Notes: a model not told the origin generated them from the letters alone. Positions 16,164-25,065 are shown, counted from the first letter of the stretch. The stretch: 61,596 nt of DNA from a bacterium (GCA_030651285.1 JAUSCN010000018.1:1-61596); one strand, 5' to 3'. A program made the numbers and translations.

Positions 16164-18839
16164 TTAGGCAACAGCCGAGGCGGCACGAGACGCTCTCGGC
16201 GCGCGCTTCTTCACATCAAAGTGAGGCTCACCATTCTTGATCGATACCATCACATTTCCACCCTCCATGACCCCCTGATCGATCATAAGCGAAGCGAGCG
16301 GAGTGAGGATTCGGTCCTGAATCGTGCGGCGAAGCGGGCGAGCGCCGTACTGCGGGTTATACCCCTTATCGGCGAGCCATTGCCGTACCTCAGGCATGAA
16401 AGTGAGCGTGATGCGCTTCTGTGCGAGACGTTTCATGACATCTTCGACCTGTGTATCGACAATCTTCGCAAGCGCCTCCTTTGCGAGCACGTCAAAGATA
16501 ATAATGTCGTCGAGACGGTTGAGGAATTCCGGGCGGAAGTGCTCCTTGAGCGCGCCCATCACTCGCTCTTTCGTCTCTTCGTATCGACTCGCCTCTGTTG
16601 CACCAGCCGCACCAAAACCAATATGTGCGAGACGATCGATGAATTCCCCACCAACGTTCGACGTGAGCACAATGATCGTGTTCTTGAAGTTGACCTTGCG
16701 ACCCTTACTATCAGTAAGGTGGCCTGAGTCGAGCACTTGAAGCAGAATATTGAACACTTCTGGGTGTGCCTTTTCAATTTCATCGAAAAGCACGACGGCA
16801 TACGGGCGATGACGGATGCGCTCAGTGAGCGAACCAGCCTCTTCATAGCCAACATAGCCTGGCGGAGCACCGATGAGCTTGGCGACCGAGTGCTTCTCCA
16901 TGAATTCGCTCATATCGACGCGCACCAGGGATTCTGTATCGTTAAACATGAACTCCGCAAGTTTCTTTGAAAGCTCAGTCTTTCCGACTCCAGTGGGACC
17001 AAGAAACAGGAAGGAGCCGATCGGACGATTTGGATCGCTAATACCGACTCGAGAACGCTTGACCGCATCAGTCACTTTCTTCACGGCACCATCCTGACCG
17101 ATAACCGCGCTCTTGAGCGCATCTTCCATGCGCGTAAGTTTTGCCGCCTCTTCTTCGAGCATGCGAGAAACTGGGATACCGGTCCAGCGAGACACTACGC
17201 CAGCAATATCCTGCTCAGCGACTTCCTCATTCAGGACTCGACGAGACTTCTGCAACGTCTTCAGACGTTTTAATTTCGTCTCAAGATCTTTCTGAATGTG
17301 AGGAATGCGGCCATAGCGAATTTCTGCAGCCGTACCAAGATCAGCAACCGCTTCAGCAGTATCAGCCTGCACCTTGAGCGTCTCAAGTTCAGACTTTGCT
17401 GCGCGAATACCACTTAAAATCTCTTTCTCATTCTTCCACTTGAGCTCAAGCTCACTCGTCTTTTCTTTCAAATCTGCGACCTCGGCATCGATACCCTTGA
17501 TGCGGTCCTTAATTTCCTTAGCGTGCTCACCTTCCAGATCTTTCTGGAGCGCTTGCCGCTCGATTTCAAGACGGCGAATCTTTCGATCGGTCTCCTCAAG
17601 TAGTGGCGGCTTATTCTCAAGAGCAATGCGCAGTCCCGATGCAGCTTCATCGATCAAGTCGATTGCCTTGTCCGGCAAAAAACGATCAGTGATGTAACGC
17701 GATGAAAGTTCTACCGCGGCAACTATCGCACCATCAGTGATGCGCACCCCATGGAAAAGCTCGTATTTATCGCGCAGACCGCGAAGAATCGCAACGCCAT
17801 CTTCAACTGATGGCTCTTGCACGAACACCGACTGAAAGCGGCGAGTGAGAGCAGCGTCCTTCTCGATATATTTCTGGTATTCCTTCAGCGTAGTTGCACC
17901 GATAATGCGTATCTCGCCACGCGAGAGCGCAGGTTTAAGCATATTCGAAGCGTCAAGAGAACCTTCAGCTCCGCCTGCACCGACAAGCGTATGAAGCTCA
18001 TCTACAAAGAGAATGACTTTCCCTTCTGCTCGCTCCACTTCCTTCATCACGTTCTTCATACGCTCTTCGAACTCGCCACGATACTTCGTACCAGCGATCA
18101 GGAGTCCTAGATCGAGTGAAAGAAGTTCCTTGCTCTTGAGCGATTCAGGCACGTCGTTGTTTGCCATGCGGAGCGCAAGACCTTCTGCGATTGCGGTCTT
18201 TCCTACGCCTGCCTCGCCGATGAGCACCGGATTATTCTTCGTGCGGCGCGCAAGAATCTGAATGACACGATTGATCTCCTGGTCACGCCCGATCACCGGA
18301 TCAAGCTTGTTCTCAGACGCGAGCTTCGTGAGATTGCGTGCGTATTTCGTGAGCGCGCGGAAACGGCGCGGCTCGGCGATGTTCCCATCCTTTGAGGACT
18401 TAAGCTCCTTGAGCACGGTAAGAGCCGCATTCTGGTTTATTGAAAAACGCGCGAAGATGTCAGCAACCGGGCCCGGATGCTCAATAATCGCGAGGAAGAG
18501 GTGCTCAGTACCGACAAATGTGTCGTTCATCCGTGCTGCAATTTTCCCTGATGCCTCGAGCGCCTGTGCAAGCTCCGGAGTGAGGTAGATCTGATACGAA
18601 GGCGAAATCACCGATGCGTTTTCTGGCGTCTCAAGATGCTCAAGCACCGTATCAGCAAGCATCGTCGTGTCGATCTCCATGCGATCGAGCATCGAGAACA
18701 CGAGCGACTCCTCCTGAAGCACGAGCGCAGCGAGCAAGTGAAGCGGCGAGACGTGGTTTTGCCCGCGCTCAATCGCGAGTTCATGTGCGCGTCGCACTGC
18801 TTCTTTTGCTTTGGTGGTGAAATTATTAAATGGAGGCAT
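16164..18839 (-). CDS. clpB: ATP-dependent chaperone ClpB
   Basis: This 891-aa Hsp100 disaggregase has an N-terminal Clp repeat domain ([27 protein letters not shown]), a first AAA+ module with Walker A GEAGVGKT (about residue 210) and Walker [11 protein letters not shown], and a long coiled-coil middle domain (about 405-545). The second AAA+ module has GPTGVGKT (about 615), [15 protein letters not shown], and [12 protein letters not shown] with the sensor. The coiled-coil insert and lack of a ClpP-binding IGF-type loop favour ClpB over ClpC. Hsp20 (57900) is its only obvious chaperone partner in the window; no dnaK/dnaJ is seen. Confidence 0.93.
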   Translation of the reverse strand: MPPFNNFTTKAKEAVRRAHELAIERGQNHVSPLHLLAALVLQEESLVFSMLDRMEIDTTMLADTVLEHLETPENASVISPSYQIYLTPELAQALEASGKIAARMNDTFVGTEHLFLAIIEHPGPVADIFARFSINQNAALTVLKELKSSKDGNIAEPRRFRALTKYARNLTKLASENKLDPVIGRDQEINRVIQILARRTKNNPVLIGEAGVGKTAIAEGLALRMANNDVPESLKSKELLSLDLGLLIAGTKYRGEFEERMKNVMKEVERAEGKVILFVDELHTLVGAGGAEGSLDASNMLKPALSRGEIRIIGATTLKEYQKYIEKDAALTRRFQSVFVQEPSVEDGVAILRGLRDKYELFHGVRITDGAIVAAVELSSRYITDRFLPDKAIDLIDEAASGLRIALENKPPLLEETDRKIRRLEIERQALQKDLEGEHAKEIKDRIKGIDAEVADLKEKTSELELKWKNEKEILSGIRAAKSELETLKVQADTAEAVADLGTAAEIRYGRIPHIQKDLETKLKRLKTLQKSRRVLNEEVAEQDIAGVVSRWTGIPVSRMLEEEAAKLTRMEDALKSAVIGQDGAVKKVTDAVKRSRVGISDPNRPIGSFLFLGPTGVGKTELSKKLAEFMFNDTESLVRVDMSEFMEKHSVAKLIGAPPGYVGYEEAGSLTERIRHRPYAVVLFDEIEKAHPEVFNILLQVLDSGHLTDSKGRKVNFKNTIIVLTSNVGGEFIDRLAHIGFGAAGATEASRYEETKERVMGALKEHFRPEFLNRLDDIIIFDVLAKEALAKIVDTQVEDVMKRLAQKRITLTFMPEVRQWLADKGYNPQYGARPLRRTIQDRILTPLASLMIDQGVMEGGNVMVSIKNGEPHFDVKKRAPRASRAASAVA

Positions 18840-18851
18840 GGCTATACAGTA

Positions 18852-19625
18852 TTACTGCGCCGCGACCGTTGAAGTTGCAGTAGTCGAGGTCGCCGTAAGA
18901 AGCGCAGTTATTTTTTCAGCAGAAATAAGGAGGCCGGGCGTTCCACCCGCGCTAATACCGATAAGATTTCCTGAGAGATCGACGGCAGCACTTCCCACTC
19001 CCATGTCCGGAAGCGTAGTGTAAATACCCTTCCCGCTCACGCGCGCCACAATGCCGGTTGCAGCAAACCCTTCAGCGCTTATTGCCAGAGCAGTCTGTCC
19101 AAGATTCAGATCCTTTGCAGCAACCAATATTGGTGATGCCATCTTTGGGAGCGCAGCATCATCTGCGAAACCATACACCGCGATACCATTACCGGCATGC
19201 GCTAGAGAAGCCGGAATGATAGTACCGTCTGGAAACTCCATGAGCGCCTCCTTTGGGGATACGTCCAGTGCAGCAGTGGCTACGGCGCGAGACTTAGGCA
19301 GGTACGTTCCGATCGAGATTGCCGGAGTTGAAGTTCCCGTCTTTGCAGAGTAAATGGCAATTACGCGCGAGGCATTCATTCCAAGAGCTGCAGTGACGAG
19401 CTCCTGATTCGAAGGAGCTGGAGCAAGGGCTGCCGTAGCAGGAGCGACCTGCTGCGTCACGGTCTCGATGGTGTGCTCGACGACGCGATTTACCGTCTGC
19501 GTAACGAATGGTGGCGCTTTATCAAGCAGCGAAACAGTTAGAATACCCGTTGCGACAGACGTCACGAAGTTCACCAGAATTGTGAGGAGAATGAGTTGAG
19601 ATTTTGAGAGTTCTTCTATATCCAT
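18852..19625 (-). CDS. Membrane-anchored trypsin-fold-like protein, probably not catalytic
   Basis: The 257-aa protein has a cytoplasmic N-terminus, one membrane helix (about residues 10-33) and a Thr/Val/Ala-rich stalk (about 40-75). The outer domain resembles the beta-barrel of HtrA-like proteases: TALAISAEGFAATGIVARV is followed by DMGVGSAAVDLSGNLIGIS, the position where active proteases have GNSGGPLVDxxGxVIGI. The GNSGG catalytic loop is replaced by GVGSAA and no His-Asp pair is evident, so I infer a binding or scaffold role. The gene lies 12 nt upstream of clpB in the same direction. Confidence 0.55.
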   Translation of the reverse strand: MDIEELSKSQLILLTILVNFVTSVATGILTVSLLDKAPPFVTQTVNRVVEHTIETVTQQVAPATAALAPAPSNQELVTAALGMNASRVIAIYSAKTGTSTPAISIGTYLPKSRAVATAALDVSPKEALMEFPDGTIIPASLAHAGNGIAVYGFADDAALPKMASPILVAAKDLNLGQTALAISAEGFAATGIVARVSGKGIYTTLPDMGVGSAAVDLSGNLIGISAGGTPGLLISAEKITALLTATSTTATSTVAAQ

Positions 19626-19637
19626 ATCACCATAATG

Positions 19638-20783
19638 CTATCCACGGCTACTGTTGTCAATAAACGCAACTGCCCTTACAAAAGCTCTGAAAAATCGCGC
19701 CAATTCGGACTGATGAATACTTAGCCCCCAGGATACCCGCAACGTGGCACGGGCACGCTCAATGTCTCCCGTAAGCACGAAAACCGCACGGGACCCATCT
19801 TCGGAATCAGTCTCACACGCACTTCGCGTCGAGACCGCGAAACCAGCATCGTCAAGCAGTGCTGTGAGATAATCAGTATCCCGTCCGGGAAGGGAGAGAT
19901 TCAGGATATGCGGAGCCTGTGAGCGCCCTTCTTGAATATGCACATTCGGGACCGTCTTTACTATGGCTTCCGCAAGAAGCGTCCGCGACTGTGCCGCTGC
20001 CGCGCGGAATATTTCTCGATTCTCTACAGCGGCGGAAAGAGCTTCGGCAAAGCTCCGTGCGAGTTCAGGAGTCTCGCTTCCGGGCCGCAGCCCGCGCTCT
20101 TGCCCACCGCCCATATAGAAAGGAATGAGCGGGATCGTGCGATGTGCGATCAATATTCCGATTCCACGGACACTAGCGACCTTCGAAGCATCAAACGTGA
20201 GCATGTCAGCTCCGAAGTGCGCTCTCGTAATCTTTTCAGTCAAAGGCGCCTGACTCGCATCGACATGAAGCAATGGACGGTTGTGTGATCCTTTAAATGC
20301 TGCGAGGACAGACGCGACTTCTCGCGTATTCCACACGACCCCTGTCTCTCCGCACACCGCATCCATAGAAACAAGCGCTGTCCCTTTTCGTAACATCTTT
20401 GCGAGCGCGACAGTATCGACACGATAATCCTTCACTGGCAATGCCTCAACGGCGACACCTTCTGCCTGAAGCAGCTTCGCATTTCCGACAATTGAAGCAT
20501 GGGACGTCGGCAGATACAGGATATGAATATTATTCCTCCCCGGAGTATCAGAACCAGCACGTTCGCGCAGGGCGCGTGCATACCCGAGAATCGCCAGAGC
20601 ATTACTCTCTGTCGCTCCGCTCGTGAATATAATGTCGTCCGACTGCACTTCCGTCAGCCGCGCGATAGCCGTTCGCGCATCTTCGAGCATCTTCTTAGCA
20701 AGTCTTCCCTCTTCGTGCGGCGACGAAGCATTACCCGTCACACCTGCGGCGCGGTCGAGATACGTACGACGCTTCCAAAACAT
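19638..20783 (-). CDS. Cysteine desulfurase (NifS/IscS family)
   Basis: This PLP enzyme takes sulfur from cysteine for Fe-S clusters or tRNA thiolation. FTSGATESNALAI, LLHVDASQAPL and the Lys of TFDASKVASVRGIGIL (Schiff-base position) are visible, with GGGQERGLRPGSETPELA and the sulfur-accepting Cys in VSTRSACET. Variation around the lysine (ASKVASVRG instead of HKxxGPKG) makes it a divergent member. The 381-aa length is normal. A TGTAGAAT box lies 6 nt before the ATG. No IscU or SufE partner is next to it. Confidence 0.9.
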   Translation of the reverse strand: MFWKRRTYLDRAAGVTGNASSPHEEGRLAKKMLEDARTAIARLTEVQSDDIIFTSGATESNALAILGYARALRERAGSDTPGRNNIHILYLPTSHASIVGNAKLLQAEGVAVEALPVKDYRVDTVALAKMLRKGTALVSMDAVCGETGVVWNTREVASVLAAFKGSHNRPLLHVDASQAPLTEKITRAHFGADMLTFDASKVASVRGIGILIAHRTIPLIPFYMGGGQERGLRPGSETPELARSFAEALSAAVENREIFRAAAAQSRTLLAEAIVKTVPNVHIQEGRSQAPHILNLSLPGRDTDYLTALLDDAGFAVSTRSACETDSEDGSRAVFVLTGDIERARATLRVSWGLSIHQSELARFFRAFVRAVAFIDNSSRG

Positions 20784-20789
20784 AGGGTG

Positions 20790-20795
20790 ATTCTA
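20790..20795 (-). promoter_or_regulatory. -10 box of the cysteine desulfurase gene (TAGAAT)
   Basis: TGTAGAAT on the minus strand ends 6 nt before the ATG at 20783. Confidence 0.45.
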
Positions 20796-20886
20796 CATCA
20801 AATGAACCTGATTCCTAGTCGTGGGCAACCGTGATAGATTGGGCCCAGAATTTTATTTTGCCCCTTTCAACCATTCGGGAGGACAT

Positions 20887-21435
20887 ATGGATCAATACAA
20901 GTATGTGGTGTTATTTCCTATTCCTGAACCAGACTCGGGACACATTCGCACCATAATGGACGACATCGCGTCTATAACTGGTATCAAGCCTCCCCATCAC
21001 AAGCTTCCGCCGCACGTGACCTTCCATAAACCGCTCACTGGAATCAAAGAAGATCTCTTGGAAAACCTCGTAATGAGCATGGTCTTACAGATGAAACCGA
21101 CGAGACTGGTCCTCCATGATTTATTCCCCTTCGGAAAAGAATTCATCGTTCTTCCAGTACAAGCGACGAGATGTGCAGCTCAGCTATGGGTTGGAATAGA
21201 CGCAAACCTATCGCGCTTGCCCAAGTACGAACACGGCAAATATGATGGCGACAACACCCTACATGTCACCGTGGCGGAAGAAACATCGCTAGTGTTTGAT
21301 CGGGTTTGGAAAACGGTCAAAAGGAAAGTCCGCGTTACACCTATGGAGGTATTGCTGGATAAAATCTGTCTTTATCGGAAACCAATTGAAGGAGGTGTTT
21401 GGGATTTAGTCCGTTCATTCCCATTTCCCAGATAA
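20887..21435 (+). CDS. 2'-5' RNA ligase / 2H phosphoesterase family protein
   Basis: This 182-aa protein has two HxT motifs that define the 2H superfamily: HVTFHKPL near residue 43 and LHVTVAEE near residue 125. Family members hydrolyse 2',3'-cyclic or 2'-5' phosphodiester bonds in RNA; the real substrate is unknown. The start at 20887 is set by a GGGAGG site 5 nt upstream of the ATG (MDQYKYVVLFPIP). It is one of the few genes here with a clear Shine-Dalgarno leader. It is divergent from the cysteine desulfurase gene and ends at a GC hairpin. Confidence 0.85.
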   Translation: MDQYKYVVLFPIPEPDSGHIRTIMDDIASITGIKPPHHKLPPHVTFHKPLTGIKEDLLENLVMSMVLQMKPTRLVLHDLFPFGKEFIVLPVQATRCAAQLWVGIDANLSRLPKYEHGKYDGDNTLHVTVAEETSLVFDRVWKTVKRKVRVTPMEVLLDKICLYRKPIEGGVWDLVRSFPFPR

Positions 21436-21448
21436 TCCCAGACTTACA

Positions 21449-21478
21449 AGTGCCCCGTCGATCTTGGCGGGGCATTGT
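21449..21478 (+). terminator. Probable terminator hairpin
   Basis: The GCCCCG / CGGGGC stem with a 10-nt loop lies just after the 2H phosphoesterase gene. The T-run is weak, so efficiency is uncertain. Confidence 0.5.
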
Positions 21479-21537
21479 CATGCTCCTATTTCGCCAAATT
21501 TGTAATTTGGTCATTTTTATGATGAAATAGAGCCATT

Positions 21538-23007
21538 ATGGCGCGGACTCAAAGACCGCCCGTCATCGCGGTGATGGGCCACATTGATCATGGCAAATCT
21601 TCCCTTCTGGATTACATCCGGAAAGCGAACATTGTTGCCGGAGAAGCTGGTGGCATCACGCAGCACGTCGCAGCATATATCGCGATGCATAATGATCGCG
21701 CCGTCACCTTCCTCGACACTCCTGGCCACGAAGCATTCAAGTCGCTCCGTACCCGAGGCGCAGCCGCTGCAGACATCGCGATTCTTGTCGTTGCGGCAGA
21801 CGAAGGTGTGATGCCACAGACGCTCGACGCACTCGCAGCAATCACTGAAGCGAAGATTCCCTATATCATTGCGATCACGAAGATCGACAAGAACAATGCT
21901 GACATTGGCCATACGAAGAATTCGCTCATCGAGCATGGCATATTCATTGAGGGCATGGGCGGGGACATCGCATACGCACAAGTCTCTTCCAAGACCGGCG
22001 AAGGCGTACCCGAACTGCTCGACCTCCTCCTCCTTTCGGCTGACCTTGCAGAACTCACAGCCGACCCCGCTGCAAGCGCAACTGGCTTCATTCTTGAGTC
22101 TACCCAAGACCCGAAGCGTGGCGCATCAGCAACACTTATTATTAAAGACGGTACCCTCGCACTCGGCAGCTTTGTCGTCGTCAGCGACGCATATGCCCCA
22201 GTCCGTTTTATTGAAGATTTTCGCGGAAAGCGCGTGGAACAAGCTGGCCCATCAGAGCCAGTGCGCATTTCTGGATTCAGCAAACTGCCAACTGCCGGAT
22301 CTCTCTTCAGTGTCGTAAAGAGCAAAAAGGAAGCAGAGGCGCTCGCTAAGGAACACGCAAAGACATCTGCAGTCATACAGGAACGCGGCGCATCGACGGA
22401 CGGCGTTTCCGAACTCCCGCTCATCATCAAGGCCGATGTTGCAGGATCGGTCGATGCTATCATCCATGAGCTCAAAAAAATTACTCATGAACGTGCCGCG
22501 ATTCGCATCGTCTCTTCAGGCGTTGGTAACGTGTCAGAAACCGATGTTAAGACCGCATTTGCATCGGGGGGCGCCATCATTGCGTTTAACGTCTCAAGCG
22601 ACTCCATTGCGACTGACCTAGCTCAACGCGAGTCCGTCAGCATCTTTTCATTCTCCATTATCTACGAACTTTCAGAAAAAATTAAAGAGTTGCTCGTGGC
22701 AAAAGTGCCGGTTGTTGCCTCAGAAAAAGAACTCGGGCGAGCGCTTGTGCTGAAAGCCTTCTCAACAAGCGGAAAGAAGCATGTTCTCGGTGCGCGCCAT
22801 ATTTCAGGCGTTCTCACTGTCGGAGATCGCGTGAAGCTGGTACGTAAAGGTGTCGAGCTCGCACGTGGCAACTTCTCCAACCTTCAGCAGGCACGTGCCG
22901 ACGTGAAAGAGATTAAGACCGAAGGCGATTTTGGCACGGAAGTCGAGATGAAAGAGGATGCAGTCTATGGCGACGAGCTCGTGGCGTTCGTCGTCTCTGA
23001 AGCATGA
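21538..23007 (+). CDS. infB: Translation initiation factor IF-2, minimal form
   Basis: IF-2 brings initiator tRNA to the 30S subunit. The 489-aa protein starts almost directly at the G domain: GHIDHGKSS (G1), DTPGHEAF (G3), ITKIDK (G4; the usual Asn is Thr), then SSKTGEG (G5). Domains II, III and C2-like follow, ending [12 protein letters not shown]. The long N-terminal extension of other bacteria is missing. infB overlaps rbfA by 4 nt (ATGA), an arrangement often seen in bacteria. Confidence 0.95.
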   Translation: MARTQRPPVIAVMGHIDHGKSSLLDYIRKANIVAGEAGGITQHVAAYIAMHNDRAVTFLDTPGHEAFKSLRTRGAAAADIAILVVAADEGVMPQTLDALAAITEAKIPYIIAITKIDKNNADIGHTKNSLIEHGIFIEGMGGDIAYAQVSSKTGEGVPELLDLLLLSADLAELTADPAASATGFILESTQDPKRGASATLIIKDGTLALGSFVVVSDAYAPVRFIEDFRGKRVEQAGPSEPVRISGFSKLPTAGSLFSVVKSKKEAEALAKEHAKTSAVIQERGASTDGVSELPLIIKADVAGSVDAIIHELKKITHERAAIRIVSSGVGNVSETDVKTAFASGGAIIAFNVSSDSIATDLAQRESVSIFSFSIIYELSEKIKELLVAKVPVVASEKELGRALVLKAFSTSGKKHVLGARHISGVLTVGDRVKLVRKGVELARGNFSNLQQARADVKEIKTEGDFGTEVEMKEDAVYGDELVAFVVSEA

Positions 23008-23336
23008 TGCCCGATGATAGAAAGCGTGCGCCGAGACGTCAAGCTAACCGCGCGACCGAGATAGTCGCGCATGAAGCCGCACTTTTCATCTTACGTGAAG
23101 CAAACAAGGATTCCCTCATCACCGTAGTCCGCGCGCAAAGCGTCTCCCATGGGGATCGCATCTTGATATTCGTCAGTATTTTCCCAGTTGATAAAGCGCC
23201 CGCGGCGCTCGCATTCCTCAACCGCCAGCGCGAAGCGTTTTCAGACCATTTGAAAAAGAATGCTCGATTACGCCTTCCGCGTGTCGACTTCCTCCTCGAT
23301 AACGGTGAGCCATTAGCGGATCTCCCGAAAAATTAG
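23004..23336 (+). CDS. rbfA: Ribosome-binding factor A-like protein
   Basis: RbfA assists late 30S maturation at the 16S rRNA 5' helix. The 110-aa product has a basic N-terminus (RKRAPRRQANRATEIVAHEAAL), the single KH-like fold with ITVVRAQSVSHGDRILIFVSIFP, and the C-terminal LPRVDFLLDNGE, which corresponds to the conserved PxLxFxxD(x) motif. Identity is modest, but coupling to infB by an ATGA overlap supports the call. tRNA-Cys starts 14 nt after the stop. Confidence 0.82.
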   Translation: MMPDDRKRAPRRQANRATEIVAHEAALFILREANKDSLITVVRAQSVSHGDRILIFVSIFPVDKAPAALAFLNRQREAFSDHLKKNARLRLPRVDFLLDNGEPLADLPKN

Positions 23337-23337
23337 T

Positions 23338-23343
23338 ATTATC
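23338..23343 (+). promoter_or_regulatory. -10 box of tRNA-Cys (TATTAT)
   Basis: TATTAT begins 1 nt after the rbfA stop and ends 7 nt before the tRNA-Cys 5' end. Confidence 0.45.
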
Positions 23344-23350
23344 TCTGCAC

Positions 23351-23422
23351 GGCCCGGTGGTGAAGTGGTAACACGACAGTCTGCAAAACTGTTATGCGCG
23401 GGTTCAATTCCCGCCCGGGCCT
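23351..23422 (+). tRNA. tRNA-Cys (anticodon GCA)
   Basis: Acceptor GGCCCGG pairs with CCGGGCC. The anticodon arm is ACAGT-CTGCAAA-ACTGT (GCA) and the T-arm GCGGG-TTCAATT-CCCGC. The discriminator is U and no CCA is encoded. Confidence 0.95.
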
Positions 23423-23437
23423 CACACGCAAAAGTTG

Positions 23438-23443
23438 TATAAT
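23438..23443 (+). promoter_or_regulatory. -10 box of tRNA-Leu(TAA) (TATAAT)
   Basis: TTGTATAAT ends 8 nt before the tRNA 5' end. Confidence 0.55.
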
Positions 23444-23451
23444 AGAAACTT

Positions 23452-23539
23452 GCCGAGGTGGTGAAACTGGTAGACACGCGACGCTTAAAACGTTGTGAGC
23501 CCTAATCGGCTCTTGTGGGTTCGATTCCCACCCTCGGCA
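23452..23539 (+). tRNA. tRNA-Leu (anticodon TAA)
   Basis: A class II tRNA. Acceptor GCCGAGG pairs with CCTCGGC, the anticodon loop is CTTAAAA (TAA), the variable arm is GAGCCCTAATCGGCTC, and the T-arm GTGGG-TTCGATT-CCCAC. Confidence 0.96.
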
Positions 23540-23550
23540 CCGGTATAAAT

Positions 23551-23579
23551 AAAACACCTCTCGCAGAGGTTTTATTTTA
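23551..23579 (+). terminator. Terminator of the tRNA-Leu(TAA) transcript
   Basis: The stem ACCTCT-CGC-AGAGGT is followed by TTTATTTT. It separates the tRNA from downstream element E2. Confidence 0.8.
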
Positions 23580-23591
23580 CCTGTTCGTAGT

Positions 23592-23739
23592 GAGAAAGGA
23601 ATCGAACCGCGGGCTCCCTGTTTGTCCAAGAGCGTAGCGATTGGGTACAAACAGCAGTACTTTAGTGCCGCAGTCCTCGAAGAGAGGACGAAGGTTTCGA
23701 GCTCAGCAGAGCGAGAGGCGATTCCCACTCTCGGCACCG
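23592..23739 (+). repeat. tRNA 3'-end-associated structured element, copy E2
   Basis: 23598-23608 is the reverse complement of the tRNA-Leu T-arm (23518-23528). It is followed by CGCGGGC and an extra hairpin with CTGTTTGT / ACAAACAG arms (about 23617-23654). The shared core has hairpin GTCCTC-GAAGA-GAGGAC (23673-23689), GAAGG, and hairpin TTTC-GA-GCTC-AGCA-GAGC-GAGA (23695-23716). It ends with a 21-nt copy of the tRNA 3' end (23719-23739 versus 23522-23542) with one mismatch. It lies beyond the tRNA terminator. Confidence 0.8.
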
Positions 23740-23758
23740 TGATACGATGTGCGAATAT

Positions 23759-24589
23759 ATGGAACCGCTCTGCTTTCTCAATGGCGAGATTATCCCCCTG
23801 AGAGATGCAAAAATTGGCATACTTGATCTTGGTGTACTGCGCGGTTTCGGTGTCTATGATGGACTGACTTCTTTCTCTGGCGAACCATTTCACTTCAAGG
23901 ACCATTGGGAACGATTCCAGACCGCCGCGCACGCGCTCGGGCTCACCATCCCCTATTCAGCCGAGGAGATCCGAGAAGCTATGCGCAAAGTTATCGCACA
24001 GAATGCACCAAATACACGCGCAAATCTCCGCATGGTGCTGACTGGCGGCGAAGCCGAGCATGGCATCACACACGTACCTGGGCGCGAAACGCTTTTTATC
24101 ACTGCTGAGCCCGCAGTTCCCTTACCCAATGAACTCTACGAACGCGGATGCAGCATTACCAAGCACGACCACCAACGCTTCATGCCGGAGATAAAGACTA
24201 CTAACTACATCACTGCCGTCACGCTCCAGAAGAAACGTCTTGCCACTGACGCAATCGAGATACTGTATATGAATGGCGACCGAGTACTTGAGTGCGCGAC
24301 GAGCAATATCTTCATAATTAAGGACGGGACGCTTCACACTCCCGACACAGGCATTCTTAAGGGCGTGACTCGCAAGATCATCCTTGAGCTCGCTTCAGGC
24401 ACCTACCCGACCACAGAGCGCCCAATCCCGCTCGATGATATGCACAGCGCCGACGAAGTATTCATCACCGGATCATTCAAAGACATCGTACCTGTGGTCT
24501 CTATCGATAACCACACCATCGGTTCTGGGAAGCCGGGTACCATAACGCGAGATCTTATGAGACGCTTTGCTGCCCACACGAGACAGTAG
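23759..24589 (+). CDS. Class IV aminotransferase (branched-chain or D-amino-acid type)
   Basis: A PLP enzyme of the IlvE/Dat/PabC fold. FLNGEIIPLRDAKIGILDLGVLRGFGVYDGL opens the protein in short blocks typical of the family. The catalytic Lys is in MPEIKTTNYITAV, followed by VLECATSNIFIIKDGTLHTP and GILKGVTRKIILELA. About 276 aa from the start at 23759, which has a TACGAT -10-like box 10 nt upstream; an in-frame ATG at 23747 is an alternative. Substrate cannot be told apart between branched-chain, D-Ala and aminodeoxychorismate types. No amino-acid biosynthesis genes are nearby. Confidence 0.88.
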   Translation: MEPLCFLNGEIIPLRDAKIGILDLGVLRGFGVYDGLTSFSGEPFHFKDHWERFQTAAHALGLTIPYSAEEIREAMRKVIAQNAPNTRANLRMVLTGGEAEHGITHVPGRETLFITAEPAVPLPNELYERGCSITKHDHQRFMPEIKTTNYITAVTLQKKRLATDAIEILYMNGDRVLECATSNIFIIKDGTLHTPDTGILKGVTRKIILELASGTYPTTERPIPLDDMHSADEVFITGSFKDIVPVVSIDNHTIGSGKPGTITRDLMRRFAAHTRQ

Positions 24590-24634
24590 AGAATATTGAA
24601 GAGAATGGCTTCATGTTGTAGAGTGCTACGTATC

Positions 24635-24720
24635 GCGCCCATATCTTTTCGGATTCGATATGCGTGAGTAAAGAAGGAATCCCATTTGCGCCTATATCTT
24701 CTCGGATTCGATATAGGCGC
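24635..24720 (+). repeat. Two tRNA-Lys acceptor-mimicking hairpin repeats
   Basis: 24635-24661 and 24688-24714 are 27-nt near-identical copies differing at two positions. The second forms a perfect 11-bp stem, GCGCCTATATC (24688-24698) with GATATAGGCGC (24710-24720). Its first 9 nt equal the 5' end of tRNA-Lys (GCGCCTATA, 24769-24777), and GGATTCGA in the loop echoes a T-loop. A further 8-bp hairpin, AACAAGAA / TTCTTGTT, lies at about 24731-24758. Confidence 0.7.
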
Positions 24721-24768
24721 TCGTTCGGAGAACAAGAATCCGAGGACGTCTTCTTGTTTCCTCATTTT

Positions 24769-24844
24769 GCGCCTATAGCTCAGTTGGTAGAGCAGCTCCC
24801 TCTTAAGGAGACGGTCCCTGGTTCGAATCCAGGTAGGCGCACCA
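24769..24844 (+). tRNA. tRNA-Lys (anticodon CTT)
   Basis: Acceptor GCGCCTA pairs with TAGGCGC. The D-arm is GCTCAGTTGGTAGAGC, the anticodon loop CTCTTAA (CTT), and the T-arm CCTGG-TTCGAAT-CCAGG. A CCA follows discriminator A, so the CCA end is encoded. Confidence 0.96.
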
Positions 24845-24850
24845 GAAAAC

Positions 24851-24951
24851 CGGCAAAGCCCCCCTGGATTCGAACCGCGGGCCGCAGGTGCCGAGGAGGC
24901 ACCGTAGGTCTCGAGCTCAACAGAGCGAGAGGCGAATCCAGGTAGGCGCAC
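24851..24951 (+). repeat. tRNA 3'-end-associated structured element, copy E3
   Basis: 24863-24876 is the exact reverse complement of the tRNA-Lys T-arm (24820-24833), followed by GCGGGCC. The core has hairpin GGTGCC-GAGGA-GGCACC (24887-24903), GTAGG, and hairpin TCTC-GA-GCTC-AACA-GAGC-GAGA (24909-24930). It ends with an exact 19-nt copy of the tRNA 3' end (24933-24951 versus 24824-24842). The outer arms can pair as CCTGGATTCG with CGAATCCAGG. Confidence 0.85.
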
Positions 24952-24968
24952 AAAACGGTTTGACTTGG

Positions 24969-24974
24969 TATAGT
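24969..24974 (+). promoter_or_regulatory. -10 box of tRNA-Leu(TAG) (TATAGT)
   Basis: TTGGTATAGT carries a TGn extension and ends 9 nt before the tRNA 5' end. Confidence 0.5.
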
Positions 24975-24983
24975 TGAGACATT

Positions 24984-25065
24984 GCTGGGGTGGCGAAATT
25001 GGTAGACGCACCTGCCTTAGGAGCAGACGGGGTAACCCATGGAGGTTCGAGTCCTCTCCCCAGCA
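24984..25065 (+). tRNA. tRNA-Leu (anticodon TAG)
   Basis: Acceptor GCTGGGG pairs with CCCCAGC. The anticodon arm is CTGC-CTTAGGA-GCAG (TAG), and the variable arm and T-arm (GGTTCGAGTCC) are clear. It is the third tRNA-Leu isoacceptor in the window. Confidence 0.95.

Noticed and set aside
23339-23932. Minus-strand open frame over tRNA-Cys, tRNA-Leu and element E2
   Set aside because: It is explained by antisense tRNA and repeat sequence, with no start signal or protein family.
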